A stretch of DNA of 64,000 bases from Zea mays (GCF_902167145.1 NC_050105.1:123397898-123461897), one strand, 5' to 3'. Positions 10,679 to 21,334 are shown, counted from the first letter of the stretch. Numbers and translations are program-made. The notes: generated from the sequence alone by a model not told the origin.

Positions 10679-13051
10679 ATGGATCCTAAAGGGAAGGGAA
10701 TCGTGATCAACGACAAGGAGAAGGAGTTCTTCGTCAACGAGCCAAGGGATGACAAGTCCAACGACTCGGGCTCGGGCCACAGACGCAAAGATGGGAAGAA
10801 GAAGAAGACAAGACGCATCAAGGAGATCGTCTACTACGACAGCGATGAGTCTACTTCCTCCCAAAAGGACGACGACCACAACGAATACGAGAGAAAGAAA
10901 CCGGTCAATTCGAACTTTTCTTTTGATTACTCTCGTATTTCTCAAAGTACTAATGCTCATTTGTTATCTATTCCACTTGGTAAACCTCCTCATTTTGATG
11001 GAGAGGACTACAGATTTTGGAGTCACAAAATGTGTAGTCACTTGTTCTCTCTCCATCCTAGCATATGGGAGATTGTAGAAAGTGGAATGCACTTTGATAG
11101 TACGGATAGTCCCATGTTTATTAATGAACAGATTCATAAAAATGCACAAGCTACTACTGTGTTGCTAGCCTCTTTGTGCAGGGACGAGTACCCTAAGGTG
11201 AGCGGCTTGGACAATGCCAAGCAGATCTGGGACACCCTCAAGATCTCTCATGAAGGGAATGATGTCACCTTGCTCACCAAGATGGAGTTGGTGGAGGGCG
11301 AGCTTGGACGATTCGCAATGATAAGGGGCGAGGAGCCAACTCAAACATACAACCGACTCAAGACCCTTATCAACAAAATAAGGAGCTACAGAAGCACGCG
11401 ATGGACGGATCACGACGTCGTCCGCCTAATGCTAAGGTCCTTTACCGTTCTTGATCCTCATTTGGTGAACAATATTCGTGAAAATCCTAGGTACACCAAG
11501 ATGTCGCCCGAAGAAGTTCTGGGGAAGTTCGTAAGCGGGCGAATGATGATCAAGGAGGCAAGATATGTGGACGACGCGTTGAACGGTCCTATTCATGAGC
11601 CTCAACCCAGTGCTCTCAAGGCAACGAGGAGCAAGGAGGCGCTACCGAGCAAGGTGGCGCAAGTTGAGGCGGCCGGGCTAAATAATGAGGAGATGGCCCT
11701 CATCATTAAGCGCTTCAAGACGGCACTTAAAGGTCGCAAGGGACAGCCAAGCAAGACCAAGACAAAGGAGAAGCGCTCGTGCTTCAAATGTGGTAAGATT
11801 GGTCATTTCATTGCTAACTGTCCCGATAATGAAAGTGACCAGGAAAAGGGGAACAAAAGGGAGAAGAAGAAGCATTACAAGAAGGCCAAGGGCGAGGCAC
11901 ATATCGGAAAGGAGTGGGATTCAGATTGCTCCTCCTCCGACTCCGACAATGAAGGACTCGCCGCCACCGCCTTCAACAAGTCATCCCTCTTCCCCAACGA
12001 GCGTCACACTTGCCTCATGGCAAGGGAGAAGAAAGTAAGCACTCATGATACTAGTACTTATGCTTCTTCAAGTGAGGATGAGTCTAGTGATGATGATGAG
12101 ATAGATTACTCATGCTTATTCAAGGGATTAGATAGATCTAAAATTAATAAGATTAATGAGTTGATTGATGCTTTGAATGACAAGAATAGATTACTAGAAA
12201 AACAAGAGGATCTTTTATATGAGGAGCATGATAAATTTGTTAGTGCACAAAATTCTCTTGCTCTAGAAATTAAAAGGAATGAAATGCTCTCTAGTGAATT
12301 ATCTACTTGTCATGAATCCATCTCTAAATTAAAAAGTGTTAATGATGATTTGAATGCTAAGTTAGAAATAGCTAGTAAATCAACATCTTGTGTAGAAATT
12401 GTTGAAACTTCCAATAGGTGTAAAGATTTTGACATTGATGCTTGTAGTGAACACCTAGTTTCAATTTCCAAACTTAATGATGAATTGGCTAGTCTTAATG
12501 CTCAACTTAAGACTAGCAAGAGTAATTTTGATAAACTAAAATTTGCAAGGGATGCCTACACAATTGGTAGACACCCCTCAATTAAGGATGGACTTGGCTA
12601 CAAGAAGGAAGCCAAGAACTTGACAAAGGATAAAGGGAAGGCCCCTATGGCTAGTAGTATGCAAAAGAACCATGCCTTCATGTACCATGATAGGAGACAA
12701 TCTAGAAATGCTTATAGGAGATGTAACGCATATGATGCTTTTGATTCTCATGACATGTTTGCTTCTAGTTCTTCTTATGTGCATGATAGAAATGTTGGTA
12801 GGAGAAATGTTGTTCATAATATACCTAGGAGAAATGTTGTTAATGCTCCTAGGAAAGTAATGAATGAACCCTCTACAATTTATCATGCTTTAAATGCTTC
12901 CTTTGCTATTTGTAGAAAGGATAGGAAAATAGTTGCTAGGAAGTTAGGGGCAAAATGCAAGGAAGACAAAACTTGCATTTGGGTCCCTAAGGATATTTGC
13001 ACTAACCTTGTAGGACCCAACATGAGTTGGGTACCTAAGACCCAAGCCTAA
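10679..13051 (+). CDS. gag: E1 Gag, long form with C-terminal extension (790 aa)
   Basis: Structural nucleocapsid protein of Sirevirus E1. A charged N-terminus is followed by a copia-type Gag core (LGKPPHFDGEDYRFW, KQIWDTLKISHEG) and one CCHC zinc knuckle (CFKCGKIGHFIANC, residues 368-381). After CLMAREKK (ending at residue 452) there are 338 further residues: an acidic Ser/Asp stretch, a heptad-rich coiled-coil-like part (around KINELIDALND and NDDLNAKLE), and a basic tail ending WVPKTQA. This tail lies entirely inside a segment with splice signals (12035-13064). The frame is intact from ATG to TAA. Confidence 0.88.
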   Translation: MDPKGKGIVINDKEKEFFVNEPRDDKSNDSGSGHRRKDGKKKKTRRIKEIVYYDSDESTSSQKDDDHNEYERKKPVNSNFSFDYSRISQSTNAHLLSIPLGKPPHFDGEDYRFWSHKMCSHLFSLHPSIWEIVESGMHFDSTDSPMFINEQIHKNAQATTVLLASLCRDEYPKVSGLDNAKQIWDTLKISHEGNDVTLLTKMELVEGELGRFAMIRGEEPTQTYNRLKTLINKIRSYRSTRWTDHDVVRLMLRSFTVLDPHLVNNIRENPRYTKMSPEEVLGKFVSGRMMIKEARYVDDALNGPIHEPQPSALKATRSKEALPSKVAQVEAAGLNNEEMALIIKRFKTALKGRKGQPSKTKTKEKRSCFKCGKIGHFIANCPDNESDQEKGNKREKKKHYKKAKGEAHIGKEWDSDCSSSDSDNEGLAATAFNKSSLFPNERHTCLMAREKKVSTHDTSTYASSSEDESSDDDEIDYSCLFKGLDRSKINKINELIDALNDKNRLLEKQEDLLYEEHDKFVSAQNSLALEIKRNEMLSSELSTCHESISKLKSVNDDLNAKLEIASKSTSCVEIVETSNRCKDFDIDACSEHLVSISKLNDELASLNAQLKTSKSNFDKLKFARDAYTIGRHPSIKDGLGYKKEAKNLTKDKGKAPMASSMQKNHAFMYHDRRQSRNAYRRCNAYDAFDSHDMFASSSSYVHDRNVGRRNVVHNIPRRNVVNAPRKVMNEPSTIYHALNASFAICRKDRKIVARKLGAKCKEDKTCIWVPKDICTNLVGPNMSWVPKTQA

Positions 13052-13064
13052 ATTTGTCTTGCAG
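12035..13064 (+). other. Candidate retained intron between gag and pol in E1 (1030 bp)
   Basis: Donor: gaaa|gtaagc at 12034/12035. Acceptor: tttgtcttgcag|gtttatgc at 13064/13065. Both fall on codon boundaries, so removal joins the Gag frame (AREKK) to the protease frame (VYASGG) in phase. Unspliced, Gag ends at TAA 13049-13051 and pol is in the +1 frame. E2 and E4 have the same arrangement, and E3 is fused at the same point without the segment. No transcript evidence is available here. Confidence 0.6.
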
Positions 13065-16028
13065 GTTTATGCATCCGGGGGTTCAAGCTGGATTATCGAC
13101 AGCGGATGCACAAACCATATGACGGGGGAGAAGAAGATGTTCACCTCCTACGTCAAGAATAAGGATTCCCAAGATTCAATTATATTCGGTGATGGGAATC
13201 AAGGCAAGGTAAAAGGGTTAGGTAAAATTGCAATTTCTAATGAGCACTCTATCTCCAATGTGTTTTTAGTTGAGTCTCTTGGTTACAATTTGCTATCTGT
13301 AAGTCAATTGTGCAATATGGGATATAACTGTTTATTCACAAACATAGATGTGTCTGTCTTTAGAAGATGTGATGGTTCACTAGCTTTTAAGGGTGTACTA
13401 GACGGCAAACTTTACTTAGTTGATTTTGCAAAAGAAGAGGCCGGTCTAGATGCATGCTTAATGGCTAAGACTTGCATGGGCTGGTTGTGGCATCGCCGCT
13501 TAGCACATGTGGGGATGAAGAACCTCCACAAGCTTCTAAAGGGAGAACACGTGATAGGTCTAACCAATGTTCATTTCAAAAAAGATAGACCTTGTGCAGC
13601 TTGTCAAGCAGGTAAACAAGTGGGTGGAGCACATCACAGCAAGAATGTGATGACCACGTCAAGACCTCTGGAGCTGCTGCATATGGACCTCTTCGGACCC
13701 GTTGCCTATCTGAGCATAGGAGGAAGTAAGTATGGTCTAGTTATTGTTGATGACTTTTCCCGCTTCACGTGGGTGTTCTTTTTGCAGGATAAGTCTGAAA
13801 CCCAAGGGACCCTCAAGCGCTTCCTAAGGAGAGCTCAAAACGAGTTTGAGCTCAAGGTGAAGAAGATAAGGAGCGACAATGGGTCCGAATTCAAAAACCT
13901 TCAAGTGGAGGAGTTCCTTGAGGAGGAGGAGGAGGAGGGGATCAAGCACGAGTTCTCCGCCCCCTACACACCTCAGCAAAATGGTGTGGTAGAGAGGAAG
14001 AACAGGACGCTCATAGATATGGCGTTATGATTCAAATACAAAGGCGTATAGGGTCTTCAACAAATCATCGGGTTTGGTTGAAGTCTCTAGCGACGTTGTA
14101 TTTGATGAGACTAATGGCTCTCCAAGAGAGCAAGTTGTTGATCTTGATGATGTAGATGAAGAAGACGTTCCAACGGCCGCGATACACACCATGGCGATTG
14201 GAGATGTACGGCCTCAGGAACAATTGGAGCAAGATCAAACGTCTTCCTCAACTATGGTGCATCCCCCAACCCAAGATGACGAACAGGTACCTCAAGTGGA
14301 GGCGTATGATCAAGGGGGAGCACAGGATGTTCAAGTTGAAGAGGAAGAAGCACCTCAGGCACCTCTAACCCAAGTTCGAGCGACGATTCAAAAGGATCAT
14401 CCCGTCGACCAGATATTGGGTGATATTAGCAAGGGAGTAACTACTCGCTCGAGATTAGTTAATTTTTGTGAGCATTACTCTTTTGTCTCTTCTATTGAGC
14501 CTTTCAGGGTAGAAGAGGCCTTGCTAGATCCGGACTGGGTGTTGGCCATGCAGGAGGAACTAAACAACTTCAAGCGCAATGAAGTTTGGACACTGGTGCC
14601 TCGTCCCAAGCAAAATGTTGTGGGAACCAAGTGGGTGTTCCGCAACAAACAGGACGAGCACGGGGTGGTGACGAGGAACAAGGCTCGACTTGTGGCAAAA
14701 GGTTATGCCCAAGTCGCAGGTTTGGACTTTGAGGAGACTTTTGCTCCTGTGGCTAGGCTAGAGTCAATTCGCATCTTGCTAGCATATGCCGCTCACCATT
14801 CTTTCAGGTTGTACCAAATGGATGTGAAGAGCGCTTTCCTCAACGGGCCGATCAAGGAGGAGGTGTACGTAGAGCAACCCCCTGGCTTCAAGGATGAACG
14901 GTACCCCGACCACGTGTGTAAGCTCTCTAAGGCACTCTATGGACTTAAGCAAGCCCCAAGAGCATGGTATGAATGCCTTAGAGACTTTTTAATTGCTAAT
15001 GCTTTCAAGGTTGGGAAAGCCGATCCAACTCTTTTTACTAAGACTTGCGATGGTGATCTTTTGTGTGCCAAATTTATGTCGACGACATAATATTTGGTTC
15101 TACTAACCAAAAGTCTTGTGAAGAGTTTAGCAGGGTGATGACGCAGAAATTCGAGATGTCGATGATGGGTGAGTTGAACTACTTCCTTGGGTTTCAAGTG
15201 AAGCAACTCAAGGACGGCACCTTCATCTCCCAAACAAAGTACACGCAAGACTTGCTGAAGCGGTTTGGGATGAAGGACGCCAAGCCCGCAAAGACTCCGA
15301 TGGGGACCGACGGACACACCGACCTCAACAAAGGAGGTAAGTCCGTTGATCAAAAAGCATACCGGTCCATGATAGGTTCTTTGCTTTATTTATGTGCTAG
15401 TAGACCGGATATTATGCTTAGCGTATGTATGTGTGCTAGATTTCAATCCGATCCTAAGGAGTGTCACTTAGTGGCTGTGAAGCGGATTCTTAGATATTTA
15501 GTCGCTACGCCGTGCTTCGGGATCTGGTATCCAAAGGGGTCTAACTTTGACTTAATTGGGTACTCAGATTCCGACTATGCTGGATGTAAGGTCGATAGGA
15601 AGAGTACATCGGGGACGTGCCAATTCTTAGGAAGGTCCCTGGTGTCATGGAACTCTAAGAAACAAATCTCCGTTGCCCTATCCACCGCTGAGGCCGAGTA
15701 CGTTGCCGCAGGACAATGTTGCGCACAACTACTTTGGATGAGGCAAACCCTCAGGGACTTTGGCTACAATCTGAGCAAAGTCCCACTCCTATGTGATAAT
15801 GAGAGTGCTATCCGAATAGCGGAAAATCCTGTTGAGCACAGCCGCACAAAGCACATTGACATCCGGCATCACTTTTTGAGAGACCACCAGCAAAAGGGGG
15901 ATATCGAAGTGTTTCATGTTAGCACCGAGAACCAGCTAGCCGATATCTTTACCAAGCCTCTAGATGAGAAGACCTTTTGCAGGCTGCGTAGTGAGCTCAA
16001 TATCTTAGATTCGCGGAACTTGGATTGA
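13065..16028 (+). pseudogene. pol: E1 Pol: protease, integrase, RT, RNase H; broken
   Basis: Aspartic protease motif DSGCTNHM; integrase zinc-finger region WHRRLAHVG; integrase core with [15 protein letters not shown] and [11 protein letters not shown]; reverse transcriptase with [23 protein letters not shown] and [12 protein letters not shown]; RNase H with STAEAEYVA and SRTKHIDIRHHFL. Breaks: relative to E2, about 245 bases are missing at 14024/14025 (C-terminal part of integrase and beyond), causing a frameshift. One base is lost near 15060, just before the YVDD region. A run of Glu codons near 13920-13938 is three codons longer than in E2. RNase H reads open to TGA 16026-16028. Confidence 0.9.
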
Positions 16029-16814
16029 AATGTAGCATACATGTGTTTATGCTTTTGATCATGTTCATTCTGCATTTTGCTGTTTATTGTGGTGCTCAAG
16101 TTGTACAAACACTCCCTGGACCTCACAAGTCCTGTTTGCAAGTGATGCATATATTTAGGGGGAGCTGTGCTACAACTTGACCCTTTGAGACTAACCATGT
16201 ACTTGAGTTTGGTTGATTTAGTCTCGAAGGAGAATTGACAGGGACAAAAGGTGGACTTGGACCATGAAAGACTTCCACTGCACTCCGATGAGAGGGTAAC
16301 TTATTCCAAGTTCATCTCATGAACTCTTATTGCCATTTGCTCTTAATTGAAGATTTTGGTGAGGCAATGGGGTTATAGGGCCAAGATTGATCCCGTTTTG
16401 GTGCTTGATGCCAAAGGGGGAGAAAATGAAGGCCAAAGCAATAAATGGATCAGCTACCACTTGAGAAATTTTGAAAATAGAGCTTTTTGTTTTGTCAAAA
16501 CTCTTGCATTGTCTCTTTTGTCAAAAGTTGGCCTCTTGTGGGGAGAAGTGTTGATTATGGGAAATAGGGGGGAGTTTTTGAAATCTTTGATCAATATCCT
16601 TTGGAATGACTCTCTTTATGCTTCAACATGTGTGTTTGACTTAGAGATAGAGATTTGAGTTTGATTTGCAAAAAACAAACCAAGTGGTGGCAAAGGATGA
16701 TCCATATATGCCAAAATTGAATCAAAATAAATTTGAGTTTTATTTGAAGTGATATTGCACTTGTTCTAGTTGCTTTTATGTTGTGTTGGCATAAATCACC
16801 AAAAAGGGGGAGAT
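16029..16814 (+). other. E1 3' noncoding region with polypurine tract
   Basis: There is no gene here. The polypurine tract aaaaagggggagat (16801-16814) abuts the 3' LTR. Additional purine tracts of the same kind occur upstream: tttagggggagct near 16155, aaagggggagaaaat near 16413 and aggggggagttttt near 16566. Repeated polypurine-like motifs in this region are a known Sirevirus feature. Confidence 0.75.
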
Positions 16815-18089
16815 TGAAAGGGAAATGTGCCCTTGGGCCATTTCTAAGTATTTTGGTGATTGAGTGCCAACACAAGTGCTTAAATGTGAATCTATACCCA
16901 TGGATGGACAAAGTGCAAATCAAGAGTAAAGGTATGTTTCTAAGCCTTAGTACATTGTTTTGAAGACTAATGTATTGTGTCTAAGTGCTTGAAACAGGAG
17001 AAATCGAGTCAGAGAAAAGTTGGCTGTGTACAGCCAAAAGGCTGTTCGGTCTGGAGCACCGGACTGTCCGGTGGTGCACCGGACAGTGTCCGGTGCGCCA
17101 GACTGACTCGGGCGAACTGGCCGCTCTCGGGAACTTACCGGCGACGTACGACTATAATTCACCGGACTGTCCGGTGTGCACCGGACTGTCCGGTGTGCAC
17201 CGGACTGTCCGGTGAGCCAACGGTCGGCCGGGCCAACGGTCGGCCGCGCGATCTGCGCGGGACACGTGGCCGAGCCAACGGCTAGAAGGGGGCACCGGAC
17301 TGTCCGGTGTGCACCGGACATGTCCGGTGCGCCAACGGCTCTCTGGCAGCCAACGGTCGGCTGCGCCGTTTAAGGAAAGAAATCGGGCACCGGACAGTGT
17401 CCGGTGTGCACCGGACTGTCCGGTGCACCAGTCGACAGAAGGCAAGATCAGCCTTCCAGATTTGCTCTCAACGGCTCCTAGCTGCCTTGGGGCTATAAAA
17501 GGGACCCCCTAGGCGCATGGAGGAGAAAACCAAGCATTCTTACAACATTCCTAAGCACCAAGACATCGATTCCGCGCATTTGGTTCATTGTGATAGCATC
17601 TAGAGCTCTTGTTGAGTTGTGAACTCATTGAGTTGTGTTGCGAGCTCTTGTTGCGACTTGTGTGCGTGCTGTTGCTCTGATTTTGAGTCTTGTGTGCGTT
17701 GCTAGTTCCTCCCTTACTCCATATTTCTTTGTGAATCTCAAGTGTACGGGCGAGAGGCTCCAAGTTGTGGAGATTCCTCGCAAACGGGATATTGAAAGGC
17801 AAAGCAAAACACCGTGGTATTCAAGTTGGTCTTTGGACCGCTTGAGAGGGGTTGATTGCAACCCTCGTCCGTTGGGACGCCACAACGTGGAGTAGGCAAG
17901 CGTTGGTCTTGGCCGAACCACGGGATAAACCACTGTGTCATCTCTGTGTTTGATCTCTTGTGGTATTGTGTTTTGTTGAGACTCCTCTCTAGCCACTCGG
18001 CGATTATTGTGCTAACACTTAACAAGTTTTTGTGGCTATAAGTTTAAGTTTCACAGGATCACCTATTCACCCCCCTCTAGGTGCTCTCA
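16815..18089 (+). repeat. E1 3' LTR, 1275 bp
   Basis: Same ends and palindrome array as the 5' LTR. It carries one extra palindrome unit near 17180-17197 and a 16-base duplication near 17620. It ends ctctca at 18089, followed by the target duplication aagct. Confidence 0.92.
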
Positions 18090-18920
18090 AAGCTCTCTTG
18101 TGGTCTTTGGCTGGGGCTAAAGGTTTTCTTACCTCCTAGCTCAAAGTCGGGTGGTTTAGTTTTCTCTGTTTTAGTCTTGGGGTGGCTGTCAGCTGACAGA
18201 CGCTCTGTCCCTGCCCTGCTCCAGGTGGGGTTCTGTGTGTGTGTGTTTAGGTGTGTGTGTGTGTTTGTGTGTGTGTGTCTGTGTTTATGTGTGTGTTGTA
18301 CTGTCTGTTCGGGGTTCTTTTTCCCCTTTTCTTCTTAATATATTGATGCGCGACTCTCCTGCGTGTTCGAGAAAAAAATTTTACTCTCATACCCATACTC
18401 ATATGGGTATGAGTCACCCATCGGATCACCCGTAGCCATAAAGATTAAGTATGCATCAAAATAATGCATTGTACGAATATCAAGTATACCCATCTAAATA
18501 CCATTATAAAAAATCTAGCATTATTCAATAATCCACTCAACATCACCACGAATAATTAAATAAAGTAGCAACACTAGGATAGTACCACATAACACAATAC
18601 ATGTTCTATTACACGGTCGTCGAATAATTGTTAAGCCTTTCATGACATTATTGGTTAAAATGTTGTTAATAGTCAAAAGAAGATGGATGATTGTAGCCCA
18701 AGTTCATGCTTTCGTCAAGTTTATACTGGGTATTTTATACCCACGGGTTAACGGGTATTGTGACGGTGGAACGTTTTAATACCTGTTTACCTATTGAGTG
18801 AAGGTTTTTATCCAACAAGAGACCCATGGGTAGAATACTTAGCTTATATACATACCTTAATAGAGTAAATACTCATCGAGTATTGGGTCGCGAGTACCCA
18901 TTGCCATCTCTACATGCGAC

Positions 18921-19968
18921 TCTAGCACCTAGGCATAGGTGGGTCCACGATTTGAAAGACAAGTATTCAAATTTGTTAAGGGAAAAAAGTATATATATTA
19001 CCATATAAAATTTAACTATTTGCTATGTATAATACCACAATATATTCTCCGATTTAACTATTTGCCATATAAAGTTTGTGACGAAAATTTCAAGTGTAGT
19101 CTATCCACCTCTTTAGGCTACTTTCAGACGTTGACATCCTCCACGCCATGATGGGCTTCCAATTTGCTTACATCTCCCAAGCATCTCCAACAATGCTTTT
19201 ATTCAGTGCTTTATGTCAGAATATAGGGTCAACTTATTAAAAAAACAGTTCTAACAGTGACAATTTTGCAATTTTTTATCAAAAAATGTAGGACGGACCA
19301 TAAAGTGATCCAAATACACGAAAATCCGAATTAGTGCCCTATCCTTATATTATACATCACTATCAACCTTCTCTTTCTTAATAATATAATTTATTTTTTT
19401 GAAATATACAATTTAGGACTTAATTATTGGAACTAAATCTATTTTATTGCTCTAAACAATTTAAATTGTGTAGTATTTTAATTTTTGAGACACTTTCTAG
19501 GTACATTGTTGAATTTGCTATCACCAATGTTCTTTTATCCTTATTGTTTTCGAAATTTCGATCTAGTTTTAATATCTCCTATGATATTTCGACCGTGAGA
19601 TGTGAAATTGTATTTGATTTATGCCTGTTAGTTATGGGCCTAGCCTAGCCCAGCCCATGTGAGCTGACAGGCCTATTAGGGTTTGGGGTCTATATATATC
19701 ATAATCCCTACTTCTGAATCACTATTCCAAAACTTTCTCACAGAAACCGCCGCCCCTTTCCGTCCTTTAGCATCGGCCGCCACTGCGCCCTCGCGTCCAC
19801 GCTGGGGGTCCGTTGGATCAGGTCCCGGCGTCCCGCCTCCCTGGCCTCCGGCATCAGCCGCCACCGCGCGTTCCGTCGTCCGCCTCGGTCTAGATTAACA
19901 CAGATTGGACTTTTAGGAAAACACAGCCCACGGCTTGCCGCGATTTAGTTTCCCAAATCCCAGGGCCG
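18921..19968. other. Low-copy flank, no gene seen
   Basis: AT-rich sequence without a supported gene. From about 19630 it changes to a promoter-like and 5' UTR-like stretch (gtctatatatatcataat near 19688, then GC-rich) leading into the uncoupling-protein-like pseudogene. Confidence 0.4.
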
Positions 19969-20337
19969 ATGTCAGCCCACGACGAGGACGGCGGCCGCCG
20001 CCGCAGGACCCTTGCCAAGGTTTCACTCTCGTTGGTCTCGGCCACCATGGCGGAGGCCTCCACCTACTCCTTAGACGCAGTCAAGACGCGCCGCCTCCAG
20101 TTCCACCGCAGCCCCGGCGGCGCGGGCGGGCGCGGCGTAATCCGGGTCGCGGCCGAGCTCGTCCGCGATGGCGGGGTTTAACGGGGCTTATCCCCCTCCG
20201 TCCTCCGCCACCTGATGTACACCCCGCTTTGCATCGTGGGGTTCCAGCATCTTCGGCCCACCCTCGCTAGCGACAGGCGGGAGGTTGGCCTGGTTGGGAA
20301 GGCGCTCGCCGGTGGACTTTCAGGCGTTGCTGCGCAG
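19969..20337 (+). pseudogene. Mitochondrial uncoupling-protein-like carrier, exon 1 only
   Basis: The frame resembles the first exon of plant uncoupling proteins or related mitochondrial carriers: a degenerate carrier signature (MAEASTYSLDAVKTR, where P-x-D-x-x-K is expected), then RGLSPSVLRHLMYTPL, IVGFQHLRPTLASD and GKALAGGLSGVAAQ, ending at a splice donor cag|gtaaat at 20337/20338. The frame is interrupted by TAA at 20179-20181 where carriers have an aromatic residue, and the signature Pro is replaced by Ser. I found no downstream exons before 21335. Broken fragment; moderately sure of the family. Confidence 0.65.
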
Positions 20338-21334
20338 GTAAATTTTTGTTAGGCATAAGTAACCTTTTATTTTCTCGTTAGATCAGCGACGGATTAAATC
20401 CATTGATCTACTTGCAAATATAGCAGTCATAAATGTGACTTATGAATACACAATTTGTAAGTCAACATGAGATTTGCAGCTAGGCTGTTACTTGCATTAT
20501 CAAAGTGTAATTAGTGCGAAATTTAGGAGTTATTTTGGGTTGCGTTGGCAAAATTTTGATCCAAACTATGCTTGATGTATATTTTGACTTACGAATTTAT
20601 TCTTTTGTTGGTCTGCCTATTAAATTGCCCATGAAAGCATCTTAGCCAAAAATGAGAAACACTTCTAACTGATCTGTCATTAAATCATCATCATCATTCT
20701 TAATATTTAAGTAGTTTGATAGATGATAAAACAACATGCCTAATTTTTCGTTTTCTTTTTCTTTTTCTTATTTGAGTTCAGTTGTTTCATGGCATGGTGA
20801 GCCAATGGCTTCAATGAGCACCAGTAACAGTGATACGCAAATTATTTCATTGTGCTTCTATTCTTCACCATATTCTGATCTTCCTTAACAGTTGCTAGTC
20901 ACTGATATGGCTGTCGTTCTGGGTTTCCTACGAGAAACTGCACCAAACATCAGTTATTTTATCATTTTGGCAATCGAGTGTGTTTCATGATAGAACCATT
21001 TTTATGTTCATTACCGGAGTGTGGGCTTTTATCCCTTGCTGTCATCAAGGAAAAACATGGATGAAATTGCTATGCCTCACGTTGTATTTTGACAATCTAC
21101 AAGATCTATGAACTCCACAGAAAACTGACAATCTCATCCATTCTCCCTTTTCTATTAACAAAGTTGCTTGCTCAACCTATATTAGTGTGATTTATAGCCT
21201 CACGTGGGAAGTTATATATGTCATTCAAAATTTGTCATCTATAAATATTTATTCATAACTTTTAATCAAAGTATAATGATTAAAGAAGATTTCAATATGT
21301 GATGTATATGAACTAAATAATCTTAGCTTATGAC
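20338..21334. other. No gene seen
   Basis: AT-rich sequence beginning as the intron-like continuation of the carrier pseudogene. I recognise no further carrier exon and no mobile element here. Confidence 0.35.

Larger units (their letters stand above)
9390..18089 (+). mobile_element. Sirevirus E1 (Opie-like Ty1/copia), 8.7 kb
   Basis: A complete element flanked by the 5-bp duplication aagct (9385-9389 and 18090-18094). Order: LTR, primer site, gag, pol (protease, integrase, reverse transcriptase, RNase H), polypurine tract, LTR. This copia order plus palindrome-rich LTRs and AAAAAGGGGGAG tracts is typical of Sireviruses. By eye the LTRs differ by about 8 substitutions plus two small indels of 16-18 bases, so the insertion is young. 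Pol is disabled by a 245-bp deletion and a frameshift. Confidence 0.93.
5890..18139 (+). pseudogene. LINE ORF2: endonuclease / reverse transcriptase, broken and split
   Basis: The AP-type endonuclease comes first (WNVRGLN, LQETK, GDFN, SDHCPL), then the reverse transcriptase (KAPGPDGF, LDISKAFNS, GLRQGDPLSP, YADD near 7950), then a C-terminal zinc-binding domain (CPFCDQHDETINHLL). Breaks: a frameshift near 7135-7148, TAG at 7905-7907 in place of a family Gln, and TGA near 8517-8519 and 9144-9146 where Trp is expected. The frame runs to 9389, is split by Sirevirus E1, resumes at 18095 and ends at TAG 18137-18139. The element is dead. Confidence 0.85.
5617..18376 (+). mobile_element. L1-type LINE, 5' truncated, split by Sirevirus E1
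   Basis: A plant L1-like non-LTR element. It starts inside the C-terminal part of ORF1 (frame ending at 5834), carries ORF2, and ends in a GT-rich 3' UTR (18140-18376) with a short A tract at 18370-18376. Sirevirus E1 (9390-18089) is inserted near the end of ORF2. The exact 5' junction with the hAT-like element is not resolved, because the solo LTR lies at or near it and I could not find a convincing LINE target duplication. Confidence 0.8.
4901..18912. mobile_element. hAT-like element split by nested insertions
   Basis: The 8-bp sequence catgcgac occurs at 4893-4900 and again at 18913-18920. Directly inside are imperfect terminal inverted repeats: tagagatgtcaatag at the left, and at the right the complement of tagagatggcaatggg. 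An 8-bp target duplication plus short inverted ends is the hAT signature. Only about 80 bases at the left and about 540 at the right (18377-18912) belong to the element. The rest is a solo LTR, a LINE and Sirevirus E1. No transposase is visible, so it was a small non-autonomous element. Confidence 0.8.

Noticed and set aside
11330..11345. TQT tripeptide in E1 and E2 Gag as an LC8 (dynein light chain) binding motif, since Sirevirus Gags have been reported to bind LC8
   Set aside because: It lies in the folded Gag core within a helix (GEEPTQTYNRL), is replaced in E3 and E4, and a bare TQT is too short to support the claim.
13044..13064. Programmed +1 frameshift between gag and pol in E1
   Set aside because: Possible, since pol is in the +1 frame and open across the stop, but I saw no slippery site. 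In-phase splice signals in three elements explain the arrangement better; kept only as the alternative to the intron model.
18235..18300. GT-repeat tract as a regulatory or Z-DNA element
   Set aside because: It lies in the 3' UTR of a dead LINE, where GT-rich microsatellites are common.
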